From: Methylobacterium segetis
GTDB taxonomy: Bacteria; Pseudomonadota; Alphaproteobacteria; Rhizobiales; Beijerinckiaceae
Length of the DNA: 63,060 nt
Direction: 5' to 3'
Assembly (NCBI RefSeq): GCF_004348265.1
Contig: NZ_SMNT01000013.1
Location: forward strand, 1 to 63,060
The notes below the pieces were generated by a model. It saw only the letters and a list, made by a program, of their open reading frames with translations, did not search any database and had not been told where the DNA came from. A program made the translations under genes and the position numbers. Shown here in pieces: positions 16,182-24,848 of the stretch (position 1 is its first letter; every line of letters begins with the position of its first letter).

Positions 16182-16961
16182 TCAGGCTATGATCCCGCGC
16201 CGCAGCGCCTCGGCGATCGACTGGACGCGGTTGACGGCGTTGAGCTTGCGGGCGGCGCTCGCGAGATGCGCCTCCACCGTGCGCGCGGAGATCGTCAGGA
16301 TCTGCGACGTGTCCCAGGCGCTCTTTCCCGCTGCCGACCATTTCAGGCACTCGATCTCGCGCTCGGTAAGGCCGCTGATCGGGTCGCCGCCACCCTTGCC
16401 GCGGAAGGCCGAGACGGCGCGCGCCTTCGACATCGCGTAGATCGCCACGAGGTGAAGGCCGGCCCGCTCGTCCTCGGACAGGCTCAGCCGCTCGCCGCCG
16501 AAGCTGACCCCGGCCTCCCGTCCATCGAGATCGTGGAACGGTACGCAGAAGCCGTCCTTCAGGCCGACGCCGCGCGCCTCGTCCATCACGAGGATGCCGC
16601 GGGCGTCGGCGTGTACCCGTGCCGCCTCCGTCCACAGGAAAGGCTCGGCCGTCTGGCGGATCTGCCGGATCACCGGATCCTGGTGCAGGTAACCCTGGCG
16701 GTGATAGCGCCGCGACCACGCGTCCGGCCAGCCCGTGATCATCGCGCAATCGAGCAGGCCCTCGGCCTCGGTCTGGGGCAAGCCTCCGATCAGGAAGGCG
16801 TCGTAGCCGAAGACCTCCCCCGCCGCCCGCAACTCGGCGTAGACGTCCGCGCGCGACTTCGTGGCCCGCAGACGGTGGATGATGTCGAACGAGGTCTGTC
16901 GGATATCGGGCACGCAGGACGATCGCGATGGAGACCGCTGATTGTACCAAACCAGAAACAC
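16182..16961 (-). CDS. LuxR-family quorum-sensing transcriptional regulator
   Basis: 259 residues from the GTG at 16961. The N-terminal autoinducer-binding domain shows the conserved W...Y...D-P region (WSRRYHRQGYLHQDPVI), W in PFLWTE and G in GFCVPFH; the C-terminal GerE helix-turn-helix has LTEREIECLKWSAAGKSAWD and ISARTVEAHLASAARKL. It should bind the acyl-homoserine lactone made by the neighbouring LuxI enzyme and regulate target genes including, probably, luxI. A GTG at 16913 (MPDIRQTSF...) is a credible alternative start. Divergent from the gene at 17136. Confidence 0.93.
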   Translation of the reverse strand: MFLVWYNQRSPSRSSCVPDIRQTSFDIIHRLRATKSRADVYAELRAAGEVFGYDAFLIGGLPQTEAEGLLDCAMITGWPDAWSRRYHRQGYLHQDPVIRQIRQTAEPFLWTEAARVHADARGILVMDEARGVGLKDGFCVPFHDLDGREAGVSFGGERLSLSEDERAGLHLVAIYAMSKARAVSAFRGKGGGDPISGLTEREIECLKWSAAGKSAWDTSQILTISARTVEAHLASAARKLNAVNRVQSIAEALRRGIIA

Positions 16962-17135
16962 ACGAGATAGTTTAACGTGGTGTCCTCACCAGGGCTGGAT
17001 GACGCCCGGGGAAATTGTATGAACAGGCTCGTTTTCCTCCTCGGTAGGCGCCGGGTCTTCCTGACGCGGTGCTCGCCCCCTGCATCCCGCCATGTCGGGC
17101 CGTGCCCGAGCCCCCGTTCGGAGAGGTGAGCCGCG

Positions 17136-17462
17136 ATGTCGAAAGACTACGAGTGGGAGCTGCTTCACAGGATCGCGGCGGCGCTCGAAATGAATCCGGC
17201 CCTGTTCTTCGGTGATCCGCCGCCGCCCGCGCGCATGGACGGGGATGGTGCGCCGCCCTCGAACGGTGCGGCTGCGCCCCCAATCGAGCGCAAGCGCCTG
17301 CTCGACAGCCTGCGGCTGCACAAGGCCTTCGAGGCGATCCAGGACGAGGACGCGCGCCTCGAGGCGTTGCGCGCGGTCGAGGCCATCTGCCGCCGGCAGA
17401 CGGAGGGGCGCGCCGAGCCGGTTCTCGGGGGACGCGCCGCGGACGGGCCGGATCCGGATTAG
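17136..17462 (+). CDS. Hypothetical protein with XRE-like N-terminal helix
   Basis: 108 residues. The first 25 (ELLHRIAAALEMNPALFFGD) resemble the last two helices of an XRE-type helix-turn-helix domain, as if derived from a longer repressor. A Pro/Ala linker and a helical segment (RKRLLDSLRLHKAFEAIQ) follow. GAGAGG lies 9 nt upstream of ATG 17136. Function unknown; divergent from luxR. Confidence 0.6.
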   Translation: MSKDYEWELLHRIAAALEMNPALFFGDPPPPARMDGDGAPPSNGAAAPPIERKRLLDSLRLHKAFEAIQDEDARLEALRAVEAICRRQTEGRAEPVLGGRAADGPDPD

Positions 17463-17484
17463 GAGAGAGTCCGACTCGGCCGTC

Positions 17485-17793
17485 TCAAGCGGCCCGAGTC
17501 CCCGCCGAAGCGGATGGGACCTCGTCCGTGCTGCGGCCTCGCTCCGCCAGGGCCCGCAACGAGGCGACCATCGCGTCGGTCCGCGCGTCGAGATCGGCAT
17601 CCTCGCGCCAATCGGCGCCCCGCCGCCGCATCAGCACGAACGCCGCGAGTGCGGCGCACAGGCTGCCGCCGAGCGGCGCACCGAGGATCGCGATCAGGAA
17701 ACCCTGCGGGGCCAGGGCCGCGCCGGTCATCAGGCCGCCGGCTATCGCCATCGCCATCAGCACGAACATGAGCACCTCCCAAGCCTGCATCAT
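17485..17793 (-). CDS. Small two-helix membrane protein
   Basis: 102 residues with two hydrophobic segments (VLMFVLMAMAIAGGLMTGAA and FLIAILGAPLGGSLCAALAAF) and a charged cytoplasmic-type tail containing RRRGADWREDADLDARTD. GGAAG lies before the double ATG at 17793. No family recognised; convergent with the gene at 17136. Confidence 0.6.
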   Translation of the reverse strand: MMQAWEVLMFVLMAMAIAGGLMTGAALAPQGFLIAILGAPLGGSLCAALAAFVLMRRRGADWREDADLDARTDAMVASLRALAERGRSTDEVPSASAGTRAA

Positions 17794-17866
17794 GCACGCT
17801 TCCGGAAGAGGCCGGCGATTTCCCTGCCGTCAGGGTGAGCGAGACGTTAAACGGTTGGACGCCGCG

Positions 17867-18247
17867 TCAATCGACGCATTTCCCCGCCGAGACGAAGGGC
17901 GCTGCCGTATCCTCGGTGCTGAGGCGCGCGAGGGAGAAGCGCAGGCTGGACGCATCGATCGCGAAAATCACCTTCCGGTCGGCCGAGCGGCAGTAGGTCA
18001 TCTTCGATTTGCCCTCCTCCGCCGTGGTGCAGCGGTAGATGCCGGGGTAGCCGCCCTTCACGAACATGGTGTCGTCCGAGATCTCGACGTCGAAGCGCCG
18101 CGATTCCTGCCGCGCGGCCGTGACGCTCGCCTCGCTGCCCGTCAGGGCGACCTTGGCGTCCTCCGCGCAGAAGTAGCGGATCTCTTCCGCAAGCGGATGG
18201 CCGGTCCCGATCAGCACGGCTGCGATCGCCAGTGCGGTTCTCGTCAT
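17867..18247 (-). CDS. Secreted hypothetical protein
   Basis: 126 residues with a signal peptide (TALAIAAVLIGTGHPLAEEI). The mature part has four Cys residues (YFCAED, YRCTTAEEG, TYCRSAD, AGKCVD), suggesting two disulphides in the periplasm. ATG 18247 is preferred because it starts the signal peptide directly. No family recognised. It lies downstream of the chemoreceptor gene, but a strong hairpin separates them. Confidence 0.65.
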   Translation of the reverse strand: MTRTALAIAAVLIGTGHPLAEEIRYFCAEDAKVALTGSEASVTAARQESRRFDVEISDDTMFVKGGYPGIYRCTTAEEGKSKMTYCRSADRKVIFAIDASSLRFSLARLSTEDTAAPFVSAGKCVD

Positions 18248-18325
18248 GTCCCGCTGCCCCCAAATAGCCGCAGCCTCCAACGTCTGCTGCGATATGCGGT
18301 TGCATACAGGATACAGGATTTTGCC

Positions 18326-18355
18326 CGGCCGCGCGCAAAGCATCGCGCGGCCGGA
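18326..18355 (-). terminator. Strong hairpin terminator after the chemoreceptor gene
   Basis: A perfect 11-bp stem (CCGGCCGCGCG at 18326-18336, CGCGCGGCCGG at 18345-18355) with an 8-nt loop begins 22 nt past the chemoreceptor stop codon. It probably isolates that gene from the secreted-protein gene downstream. Confidence 0.7.
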
Positions 18356-18377
18356 GCAATGGGTGCGTAGCGGGGGC

Positions 18378-19763
18378 CTAGCGGGTCACGCCCGTGATCG
18401 CTTCGGCGGCGTCGAGCATGTCCTTCATCGCCTTCGAGGCCGCGCGGTAGGCCGGCGTGCCGCTGTCCCAGTCGCTGCGCGCGATGGCTTGGACCATCTG
18501 CTCGGCCTCGCGCAGGGCTGCCTCCTCGGCGCGGCCGAAAGCCGGGAGTGCCGGGTGCCCGGCCTCCGGGCCCTGCGCCAGGATCTGGCTCAGCCGAAGC
18601 GTCTGACCGGGCCGCATCGCGGCCGCGCCCGGCTCGGGCGGAGTGAAGCCCGCCAGGATCCGCGCGAGCCGGCGCTTCCAGGTTCCGATGTCGGCGGGCA
18701 GGCGCAGCAGCGGGTAGACCGGGTCGGGCTCCGCGACGGCGTCGAGGGCGGTCTGGGCCGTATTCTCCGCCTTGGCGAGCCGTTCGGTGATGCTGTCGAT
18801 CTCGGTGCGCGTCTTGGCGGACTTCTCGGCGATCTCCTGGACGTTGCGCGCGATCTCCTCCGTCGCCGTGCGCTGCTGGCCAAGCGTCTGGGCGAGGGCG
18901 TGGGTGAGGCTGCTCGTCTCGGTGATGCCGGTCTCGGCCTCGGCGATGCGCGAGCCGAGTTGCGCGACGATGCTACCTCCGCTTGCCACCGCCTCGCGGC
19001 TCTCGCCCACCGCCTCCGAGATCAACGCCATCTCGGTCTGGAGCGTGCCGAGCCAGGAGCGGATCTCCTCCGTCGACTTCGCCGTCTGCCCGGAGAGCGC
19101 CTTCACTTCGGCGGCGACGACGGCGAAGCCGCGCCCCGCCTCGCCGGCGCGGGCCGCCTCGATCGTCGCGTTGAGCGCGAGCAGGTTCGTCTGGCCGGAA
19201 ATGCCGGCAATGGTGGCCGCCATCGTCCCGATCTGCGCGATGGCTCCCTGGAGCACCTTGAGGCGTTCGTCGATCTGCATCGTCCGATCGTGGATCGCTT
19301 GCATCGCCTCCCGGGTCTGCTGCACGTCGCGCAGACAGAGCGTCATCGCGGCCTGCGCCTCCTGCGCGCGGGCTCCGGCGCCCTCGGAGGTTTCCGCGAC
19401 CTGCGCGATCGAGGCGACCATCTCCTCGGTGGCGCTGGCGATGGTCTGCGAGGAGCCCGCGATCTGGCCGACATCGTAGGTGGTCCAGCCCACGTTGATG
19501 GCGGCCTCCGACGCTTCCCGGCCGAGCCGCGCGATGGCGGAGAGATCGCGCCGCCGGCTCGCACTCCGGGCGGTCTCGAGACGGCGCAGCGCGTCCGATA
19601 CCGGGCCGGCCGGCAGATCGGCGGCGGAAAGATTCTGGCTCGTGATCAGCCGCTCGACAGCGGCGAGGAGACGCGCCTCCTCCCGGATCGGCTGCGGCTC
19701 CGATGTCAGGGGCTCGGCCGGCGCCTGTGATGCGCGAAAGCTCCCGATGGCCGACCGAAACAT
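18378..19763 (-). CDS. Soluble methyl-accepting chemotaxis protein
   Basis: 461 residues without a clear membrane segment. The central coiled-coil signalling domain has the hairpin-tip core [20 protein letters not shown] followed by [18 protein letters not shown], which contacts CheA and CheW. The C-terminal 120 residues include [13 protein letters not shown], which looks like the W-K-x-x-L part of a chemoreceptor zinc-binding (CZB) domain, but the usual His and Cys ligands are not evident. ATG 19763 has GGAGGG upstream. It probably senses a cytoplasmic cue or works with another receptor. A terminator hairpin follows. Confidence 0.9.
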   Translation of the reverse strand: MFRSAIGSFRASQAPAEPLTSEPQPIREEARLLAAVERLITSQNLSAADLPAGPVSDALRRLETARSASRRRDLSAIARLGREASEAAINVGWTTYDVGQIAGSSQTIASATEEMVASIAQVAETSEGAGARAQEAQAAMTLCLRDVQQTREAMQAIHDRTMQIDERLKVLQGAIAQIGTMAATIAGISGQTNLLALNATIEAARAGEAGRGFAVVAAEVKALSGQTAKSTEEIRSWLGTLQTEMALISEAVGESREAVASGGSIVAQLGSRIAEAETGITETSSLTHALAQTLGQQRTATEEIARNVQEIAEKSAKTRTEIDSITERLAKAENTAQTALDAVAEPDPVYPLLRLPADIGTWKRRLARILAGFTPPEPGAAAMRPGQTLRLSQILAQGPEAGHPALPAFGRAEEAALREAEQMVQAIARSDWDSGTPAYRAASKAMKDMLDAAEAITGVTR

Positions 19764-19929
19764 GCTGCGCTCCCTCCGCAATTCTTCGTGGGCAGGATGA
19801 GCCTGGATCGTTAATTTCTACCTGACGTTGGTGCTGCGCCGGCTATGCGGTCGGTACGGAGGCAGGCGATGGGGGGATCGGTTTCATCGGCGAGGCGTTT
19901 GCAGGAATAGCGACGCTTCGCGGGGGCCG

Positions 19930-20163
19930 ATGATGCAGAGGTTCATGGGGATCGCCGCCGAGGAGGTCGAGGCCTTGGCCGAGGCCGCGCGCGACGCGAT
20001 CAATCTCCGTCTGAAGTCCCTGCCCGACGGGGGCGGGGCGGGCTTCTGGGAAGCGGTGTCGAAGTCTTACGGCCGTGGCTTCGCCGAGATCGCCGCGGGT
20101 CTCTGCGGCCCCGTCGAGGCGGCGATCGAGGATGGCACCCGGGAGCCGGAAGCCGCGGCCTGA
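19930..20163 (+). CDS. Small acidic helical hypothetical protein
   Basis: 77 residues (MMQRFMGIAAEEVEALAEA...), predicted all-helical, no signal peptide, ending in a Glu/Ala-rich tail. No family recognised. It is divergent from the chemoreceptor gene. In-frame codons upstream to 19828 are Arg/Gly-rich and unlikely to be translated. Confidence 0.5.
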   Translation: MMQRFMGIAAEEVEALAEAARDAINLRLKSLPDGGGAGFWEAVSKSYGRGFAEIAAGLCGPVEAAIEDGTREPEAAA

Positions 20164-20325
20164 CCATATTCAGCGGCGGCGCACACCTCTTCGGCCTCGG
20201 TCCGAATCCACAGCCTTGCCGACACAGGCATTCTCACGCGCGAGCCGCACGGGGCGGGTCCGATCAGGGCGCAGCGCCGTGCGCGGGGTCGGCGCCCGGG
20301 ACCACGCTCAAGGATGCCGATGGCT

Positions 20326-20673
20326 TCAGCAGCCGACACAGATGCCTGTGTCGAGGCTGCGATCGAGCCGTGTGCGCCCGCTCCGGATGCCGCCCGGGTG
20401 GTGCGGGCCGGAGGCGCCGAAGCCGTGGCCGCGCCGCAGGATCACCGGGGCCGTATAGCCGGCGTCGGGCCGAAACAGGACGTTGCGCTGCATATCCATG
20501 CGCAGCGCGCTTCGATCCGCCTGCTGCTGCTGCTGGAGCGACCGGATCTGGGCTTGGCCCGCGAGGGCGTCGTTGATGCTGTTCAGGTTCGAGCTCGGCA
20601 GCCCCTGCGCCTGGGCCGGCAGGGCATGCGCGAGGGCGAGAGCGGCGAGCAGGTAGAGGGGCGAAGCGCGCAT
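20326..20673 (-). CDS. Secreted Gln-rich hypothetical protein
   Basis: 115 residues. A signal peptide (LYLLAALALAHALPAQAQG) precedes a helical segment with a run of Gln (RSLQQQQQADRSALRMDMQR) and a basic tail ending DTGICVGC. GAGGA lies 6 nt upstream of ATG 20673. No family recognised. The 3' end of the gene contains a perfect hairpin (CGACACAG at 20334-20341 and CTGTGTCG at 20346-20353, 4-nt loop) inside the last codons. Confidence 0.6.
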   Translation of the reverse strand: MRASPLYLLAALALAHALPAQAQGLPSSNLNSINDALAGQAQIRSLQQQQQADRSALRMDMQRNVLFRPDAGYTAPVILRRGHGFGASGPHHPGGIRSGRTRLDRSLDTGICVGC

Positions 20674-20896
20674 GACGGTCCTCGTCATTTGGGCGGGCCG
20701 GGGATGCTGGAATGACGCGGAGCCCGACCCTCCGGTTCCCGCGGGGGTGCCCGACTCGATGCGGCCGCCGGTGTGCTCTCCTGTAACCGGCTTCCGATGG
20801 GTTGAGCTAGGCCTGATTAGTACGCAAGTGTAGGTTTTCGTGCCGGGAAATACTGATAAAATACTTTTCGCGTTGGAAATAAACGGGCAAGTGTAG

Positions 20897-21133
20897 ATGC
20901 CCCTCGACATATCCTGCCCGATGATGGTCCGATTGGCGGCGCTGCTTGAGGACGAGCAGCTCCTGAGGGGCAACCCGAAGCGCGATGATCTCTTCTTCGC
21001 GATCTCCGCGCTGCTGGCGGAAGCCCTTCAGGATGGCGCCGACGAGCGGACCCTGAAGGCGATCCGCGCCGCGCTCGCCATCGCCGACCTGAGCTTCCTG
21101 CCGCCGGCCGGCCTGGAAATCGGGCGCGGCTGA
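20897..21133 (+). CDS. Small hypothetical protein
   Basis: 78 residues, mainly helical (MVRLAALLEDEQLLRGNPKR, LLAEALQDGADERTLKAIRA). No signal or membrane segment and no family recognised. It follows an AT-rich stretch (20820-20890) that could hold its promoter. ATG 20921 or 20924 are alternative starts. Confidence 0.5.
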   Translation: MPLDISCPMMVRLAALLEDEQLLRGNPKRDDLFFAISALLAEALQDGADERTLKAIRAALAIADLSFLPPAGLEIGRG

Positions 21134-21192
21134 ACTGTGCTACTTCAAGGCCGGCAACGGGCGCGGGGCCCCGATTTCGCGCCGAATGCGGG

Positions 21193-21408
21193 TCAGCGCC
21201 GCGTGGAGATCGACTCCGGCGATCGGCGTCCGCAGGCGCGCCGCCCTGCCTGATCGCACAGCTCGCGGGGGCTGTCCCGCCCGTCCGCCGGGAAGGCCGT
21301 GCGCTCCTCCTCCGGCTCCTCCGCGCCGATGAAGGCCGGGACCGGCCGGGTGACGTCGAAGACGAACTTGCTGCCTCCGAGGGCATCGGTCACTTCGTGG
21401 ACCAGCAT
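21193..21408 (-). CDS. Small hypothetical protein
   Basis: 71 residues starting MLVHEVTDALGGSKFVFDVT, with a basic Cys-containing tail. A good Shine-Dalgarno (GGAGGA, 8 nt) precedes the ATG at 21408, which is preferred to one at 21471. No family recognised. Confidence 0.5.
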   Translation of the reverse strand: MLVHEVTDALGGSKFVFDVTRPVPAFIGAEEPEEERTAFPADGRDSPRELCDQAGRRACGRRSPESISTRR

Positions 21409-21528
21409 CTGCGCGTTCCTCCGGGTGCCGGCCGCCGCCCGCTTCGCGGAACCGCCGGTTCTGTAAGGCATGACGGCGCGCGGAGAGAATCGTTCCGGCG
21501 GCCGTGAGATTTCCCGGGCCGCCTCGGA

Positions 21529-22182
21529 TCAGGGCGTGTCGATCAGGTCCTTCCGGCGCGAAATGCCGAGCTTGCGGAAGATGGTGTGGGTGTGAACCTT
21601 CACCGTGTTCTCGGCGAGGTGGAGAAGGTGTGCGATGTCGCGGTTGCTGCGCCCGGCGCGCAGGTGGCCGAGCACGTCGTTCTGCCGAGCCGTCAAGCCC
21701 GCGTCCCGGCCCTGCCGAAGCGGCGAGCTTTCGCTCGCGCGCTCGTCCGGCTTCGGCGCCGGCAGGCGGCTGAGCGAGGACGGGACGAAGACGCCTCCCT
21801 CGCAGATCCTGGCGACCGCGGCCGCGAGCGCCTCGGGCGGCAGATCCGCGGGGAGGTAGCCATGTGCGCCGGCCTGCAGGCAGGCGAGCACGTCATCCCG
21901 CTCGTCCGTAGCTGCGATCACCACCACGCGCAGGCCCGGGAAGACGAGACGCAGGTCGAGCAGGGTTGCCGTGCGCCCCGCCTCGAAATCCTGACCATCG
22001 AGCATCGCGAGCGCGACGTCGGCCCGGCTACTGACGACGCGGCGCGCCTCGGAGAGGGAGGAGCACTCGATCACCTCGACGAAGCAACCCCGGGCGCGCA
22101 CGAGGGCGACAAGGGCGTGCCGACGCTCGTCGTTCCCGGATGCGATGAGCGCGACGCGCGCGAGCTTCAACATGGCCGCCAC
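21529..22182 (-). CDS. LuxR-type response regulator with degenerate receiver
   Basis: 217 residues. The C-terminal GerE domain is well conserved (LTARQNDVLGHLRAGRSNRD, LAENTVKVHTHTIFRKLGI). The N-terminal 130 residues follow the receiver fold (VALIASGNDERR, ALAMLDGQDF, RVVVIAATDERDD, GYLPADLPPEAL) but lack the acidic pair after beta 1, and the invariant Lys after beta 5 is replaced (PAD instead of LKD). It is therefore probably not controlled by ordinary Asp phosphorylation. No partner histidine kinase is adjacent. Start is GTG 22182 or ATG 22173; TGAGGA lies upstream of both. Confidence 0.85.
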   Translation of the reverse strand: MAAMLKLARVALIASGNDERRHALVALVRARGCFVEVIECSSLSEARRVVSSRADVALAMLDGQDFEAGRTATLLDLRLVFPGLRVVVIAATDERDDVLACLQAGAHGYLPADLPPEALAAAVARICEGGVFVPSSLSRLPAPKPDERASESSPLRQGRDAGLTARQNDVLGHLRAGRSNRDIAHLLHLAENTVKVHTHTIFRKLGISRRKDLIDTP

Positions 22183-22397
22183 CGGTCCTCACCGAGCGGC
22201 ATCCTGAGCGCGCGGGATGTCGACAGGGTTCCACGCGGCCCGGGCGCGGGATACGGCACAAGGTGGGAGACTTCCTCCGACGATGGTCCGAAACCGTCGT
22301 TTCATTTCCGACTCGCGCCGAGCCGATACGGCGGGAGCGAGCGAAAAACTCATTTCCGACGGTGGGCGCTCGGCCCGCTGGATCGCGCGCGGACGGC

Positions 22398-22850
22398 ATG
22401 CATATCGAGGAACGGCTTAGATGCCTGACCGAAGGCTTTCCGGGTGGCGGTACGATCCGGCCTCACAGTCCCCGTCGCATGCTGCAGGCGCAACGCCCGC
22501 GCGCTCACGCGCGACTGTTCCGGGTGGGAGCGCACTGTGGCCGACGAGCGGCGACGCTCTCGGAGGCCCGTCCGCAGGCGGCCTTGCCGGCAGACGGGGA
22601 GGCTGCTCTGACTACCCCGACCGGCCGCCGGAACGCGTTCCGCTTCGGCGTGATCCGGTTCGACAGCGAGCCGGTCGGCCTCGAATGCCTCGTCTGGGAG
22701 CTGACGGGCGACGGCGCGATCCTCGAGATCGAGCCGCACTCCATCGCCCCGAACCTCTTCCGGCTGGAATCGGCCGACCTGTCGCTCGACCGGGCCTGCC
22801 GGGTCACGGGACGGGAGGGGCGCAAGCTGACGGTGCAGTTCGGCGGGTGA
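22398..22850 (+). CDS. Hypothetical protein with PilZ-like C-terminal region
   Basis: 150 residues from ATG 22398. Only the last 75 look conserved: RRNAFRFGVIRFDSEPVG, then WELTGDGAILEIEPHS, with a beta-barrel-like pattern ending GREGRKLTVQFGG. This resembles a degenerate PilZ barrel in which the c-di-GMP-binding D/N-x-S-x-x-G is replaced by T-G-D-G-A. The Arg-rich first half may be untranslated, and the true start could lie further downstream. Function unknown. Confidence 0.45.
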   Translation: MHIEERLRCLTEGFPGGGTIRPHSPRRMLQAQRPRAHARLFRVGAHCGRRAATLSEARPQAALPADGEAALTTPTGRRNAFRFGVIRFDSEPVGLECLVWELTGDGAILEIEPHSIAPNLFRLESADLSLDRACRVTGREGRKLTVQFGG

Positions 22851-22868
22851 GGAGGCCGCGACGCCTGC

Positions 22869-23177
22869 TCACCTCTGCTCGCTCGGGAGCTTGGCCGGCG
22901 CCTGATCCTTGCGCACCGGCTTGCCGGCCGCCCGCGCCCTCCGCATGTGCAGGACGAGGCTCCTGAGCGCCACTGTGAGAACGTAGCCAACCTGCAGGGA
23001 CAGGGCGCAGCCGAGCAGAAGCAGCGGTGTGAAGGGTCCGTTGAAGACGTAGCTCGCGAGCCCGCAGACGACGATCAGCCCGAGCGTCGTGAACGCGACT
23101 CCGACCACCGAGAGCCAGAGGCCGCATAAGGCTCCGAAGACTGCGAACAGCGCCGGAATCAACATGAGGGGCACCAT
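22869..23177 (-). CDS. Small three-helix membrane protein
   Basis: 102 residues with three hydrophobic segments in the first 75 (LIPALFAVFGALCGLWLSVV, VAFTTLGLIVVCGLASYVF, LLLLGCALSLQVGYVLTVA) and a basic cytoplasmic tail. The size and layout recall small exopolysaccharide-regulating membrane proteins, and an exopolysaccharide locus begins about 240 bp away, but I see no diagnostic motif. Weak Shine-Dalgarno. Confidence 0.6.
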   Translation of the reverse strand: MVPLMLIPALFAVFGALCGLWLSVVGVAFTTLGLIVVCGLASYVFNGPFTPLLLLGCALSLQVGYVLTVALRSLVLHMRRARAAGKPVRKDQAPAKLPSEQR

Positions 23178-23414
23178 CCAACAACCTAAACCGCGGTCCC
23201 GTGCTCGCGCCTAGATTTCGTTAAGATCGACGTCATCGCTCGGGAGTCGTCAAGGGCGACCATCGTACGTCTCACGGCACGCGCCACTTCCTCGTCCTCG
23301 ACTTGGTGCGAGGAACGTTCTCGTTATCAGGCGTCCTTATCGCGCAAAAGCTGAAATTTTTTGCCAACGCCCAAGTCTGTTGCGGCGGGTCCGCGCTGCT
23401 ACGCCTCGCGGCGC

Positions 23415-24848
23415 TCAGCGTCCGTAGACGTCCTCGACGCGGATGATGTCGTCCTCTCCGGTGTAGGAGCCGACCTGCACCTCGATCAACTCCAGCGGGA
23501 TCTTGCCCGGATTGGTCAGCCGGTGCATCGAGCCGATCGGCAGGTAGATCGCCTCGTTCTCGTGCACCAGCACCAGCCGCTCGTTGAGCGTCACCTCCGC
23601 CGTGCCCTTCACGACCACCCAATGCTCCGCCCGGTGATAGTGCTTCTGCAGGGACAGGCGCCCGCCCGGGGTCACCATGATCCGCTTCACCTGGAAGCGC
23701 TCGCCGATGTCGATCCGCTGGTACCATCCCCAGGGCCGGTACATCCGCCGGTGCGCGTCCGCTTCCGGATAGGCCTTCTCCCGAAGCCGCTCCACCAGCG
23801 TCTTCACCTCGCCCGAACGCGCCTTCGAGGTCACCAGAACCGCGTCGGCAGTCGAGACCACGACCACGTCGTCGAGCCCGACCACCGCGGTGACGTGCTC
23901 GCCCTCGCTGTGCACGAGGCTGCCGCGGGTCTCGAGCAACTCGACGCGGCCGCGCACCGCGTTGCCGTTCGCGTCCTGCTCCAGCACGCTCCAGACCGCG
24001 TCCCAGGTGCCCACGTCCGACCACGCGAAGGAGACCGGCAGCACGCCCGCGTGCCGCGTCCGCTCCATGACCGCGTAGTCGATCGAGGTCTTGGGCGCGC
24101 GTCCGAAGGCCTCCGCGTCGAGGCGTACGAAGTCGAGGTCGCGCAATGCGGTCTCGAGAGCGGCTCGGGCCGCAGCGAGGACGGCGGGCGCGTGCACCTC
24201 GAGTTCGCCGATCATCACGTCGGCGCGGAACAGGAAGTAGCCCGAATTCCAGACCGCCCCCTCCGCGATCAGGCGCTCGGCGCCGGCCCGGTCCGGCTTC
24301 TCGACGAAGCGGGCGACGCGATAGGTGCCCGGCGCCGCCTCGATCGCCTCACCCGGGTGGATGTAGCCGTAGGCCGTGGCCGGATGGGTCGGCTCGATGC
24401 CGAGCGTCATGATGTGGCCGGCGCGCGCGCCGACGGCTGCCGCCTCGACGGCCGCGACGAAGGCCTGCGTGTCGCCGATGACGTGGTCGGCGGCCAGGAT
24501 CAGAACGACAGCCTGCGGGTCGGTGCGGGCGGCGTGCAGCGCCGCGACCGCGACGGCGGCGGCGGAGTCGCGCCGCTCGGGTTCGAGCAGGATGTCGGCG
24601 GGGATGCGGGCCTCGGCGAGCTGCTCGGCGACGATGAAGCGGGCATCCGCGTGGGTGAGCACGGCGAGGCGGCCGAAGCGGGTGCCGTCGGCGACGCGGG
24701 CCGCGGTGTCCTGAAAGGTGGAGGCGTGCTCGCTGACGAGGCGGGAGAACTGCTTGGGCATGCTCTCGCGCGAGGCCGGCCACAGGCGCGTGCCTGAGCC
24801 GCCGCACAGGATCACGGGGAGGATCGGAGCGCTCTGATCGAGGTCCAT
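23415..24848 (-). CDS. Mannose-1-phosphate guanylyltransferase / mannose-6-phosphate isomerase
   Basis: 477 residues, full length for the bifunctional ManC/AlgA type. The N-terminal nucleotidyltransferase has ILCGGSGTRLWPASRESMPK; the C-terminal cupin isomerase domain has RPWGWYQRID, LSLQKHYHRAEHWVVV and IYLPIGSMHRLTNPG with metal-binding His/Glu residues. It makes GDP-mannose from mannose phosphates for polysaccharide synthesis. ATG 24848 follows AAAGGA. It is divergent from the polysaccharide operon starting at 25331 and supplies a plausible sugar donor for it. Confidence 0.93.
   Translation of the reverse strand: MDLDQSAPILPVILCGGSGTRLWPASRESMPKQFSRLVSEHASTFQDTAARVADGTRFGRLAVLTHADARFIVAEQLAEARIPADILLEPERRDSAAAVAVAALHAARTDPQAVVLILAADHVIGDTQAFVAAVEAAAVGARAGHIMTLGIEPTHPATAYGYIHPGEAIEAAPGTYRVARFVEKPDRAGAERLIAEGAVWNSGYFLFRADVMIGELEVHAPAVLAAARAALETALRDLDFVRLDAEAFGRAPKTSIDYAVMERTRHAGVLPVSFAWSDVGTWDAVWSVLEQDANGNAVRGRVELLETRGSLVHSEGEHVTAVVGLDDVVVVSTADAVLVTSKARSGEVKTLVERLREKAYPEADAHRRMYRPWGWYQRIDIGERFQVKRIMVTPGGRLSLQKHYHRAEHWVVVKGTAEVTLNERLVLVHENEAIYLPIGSMHRLTNPGKIPLELIEVQVGSYTGEDDIIRVEDVYGR

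Noticed and set aside
18246..19730. 494-codon plus-strand open frame opposite the chemoreceptor
   Set aside because: Antisense shadow in high-GC DNA; the minus strand encodes the conserved chemoreceptor signalling domain.
23361..24797. Long plus-strand open frame opposite the mannose-1-phosphate guanylyltransferase gene
   Set aside because: It is His/Arg/Asp-rich antisense translation of a well-recognised gene with full motifs on the minus strand.
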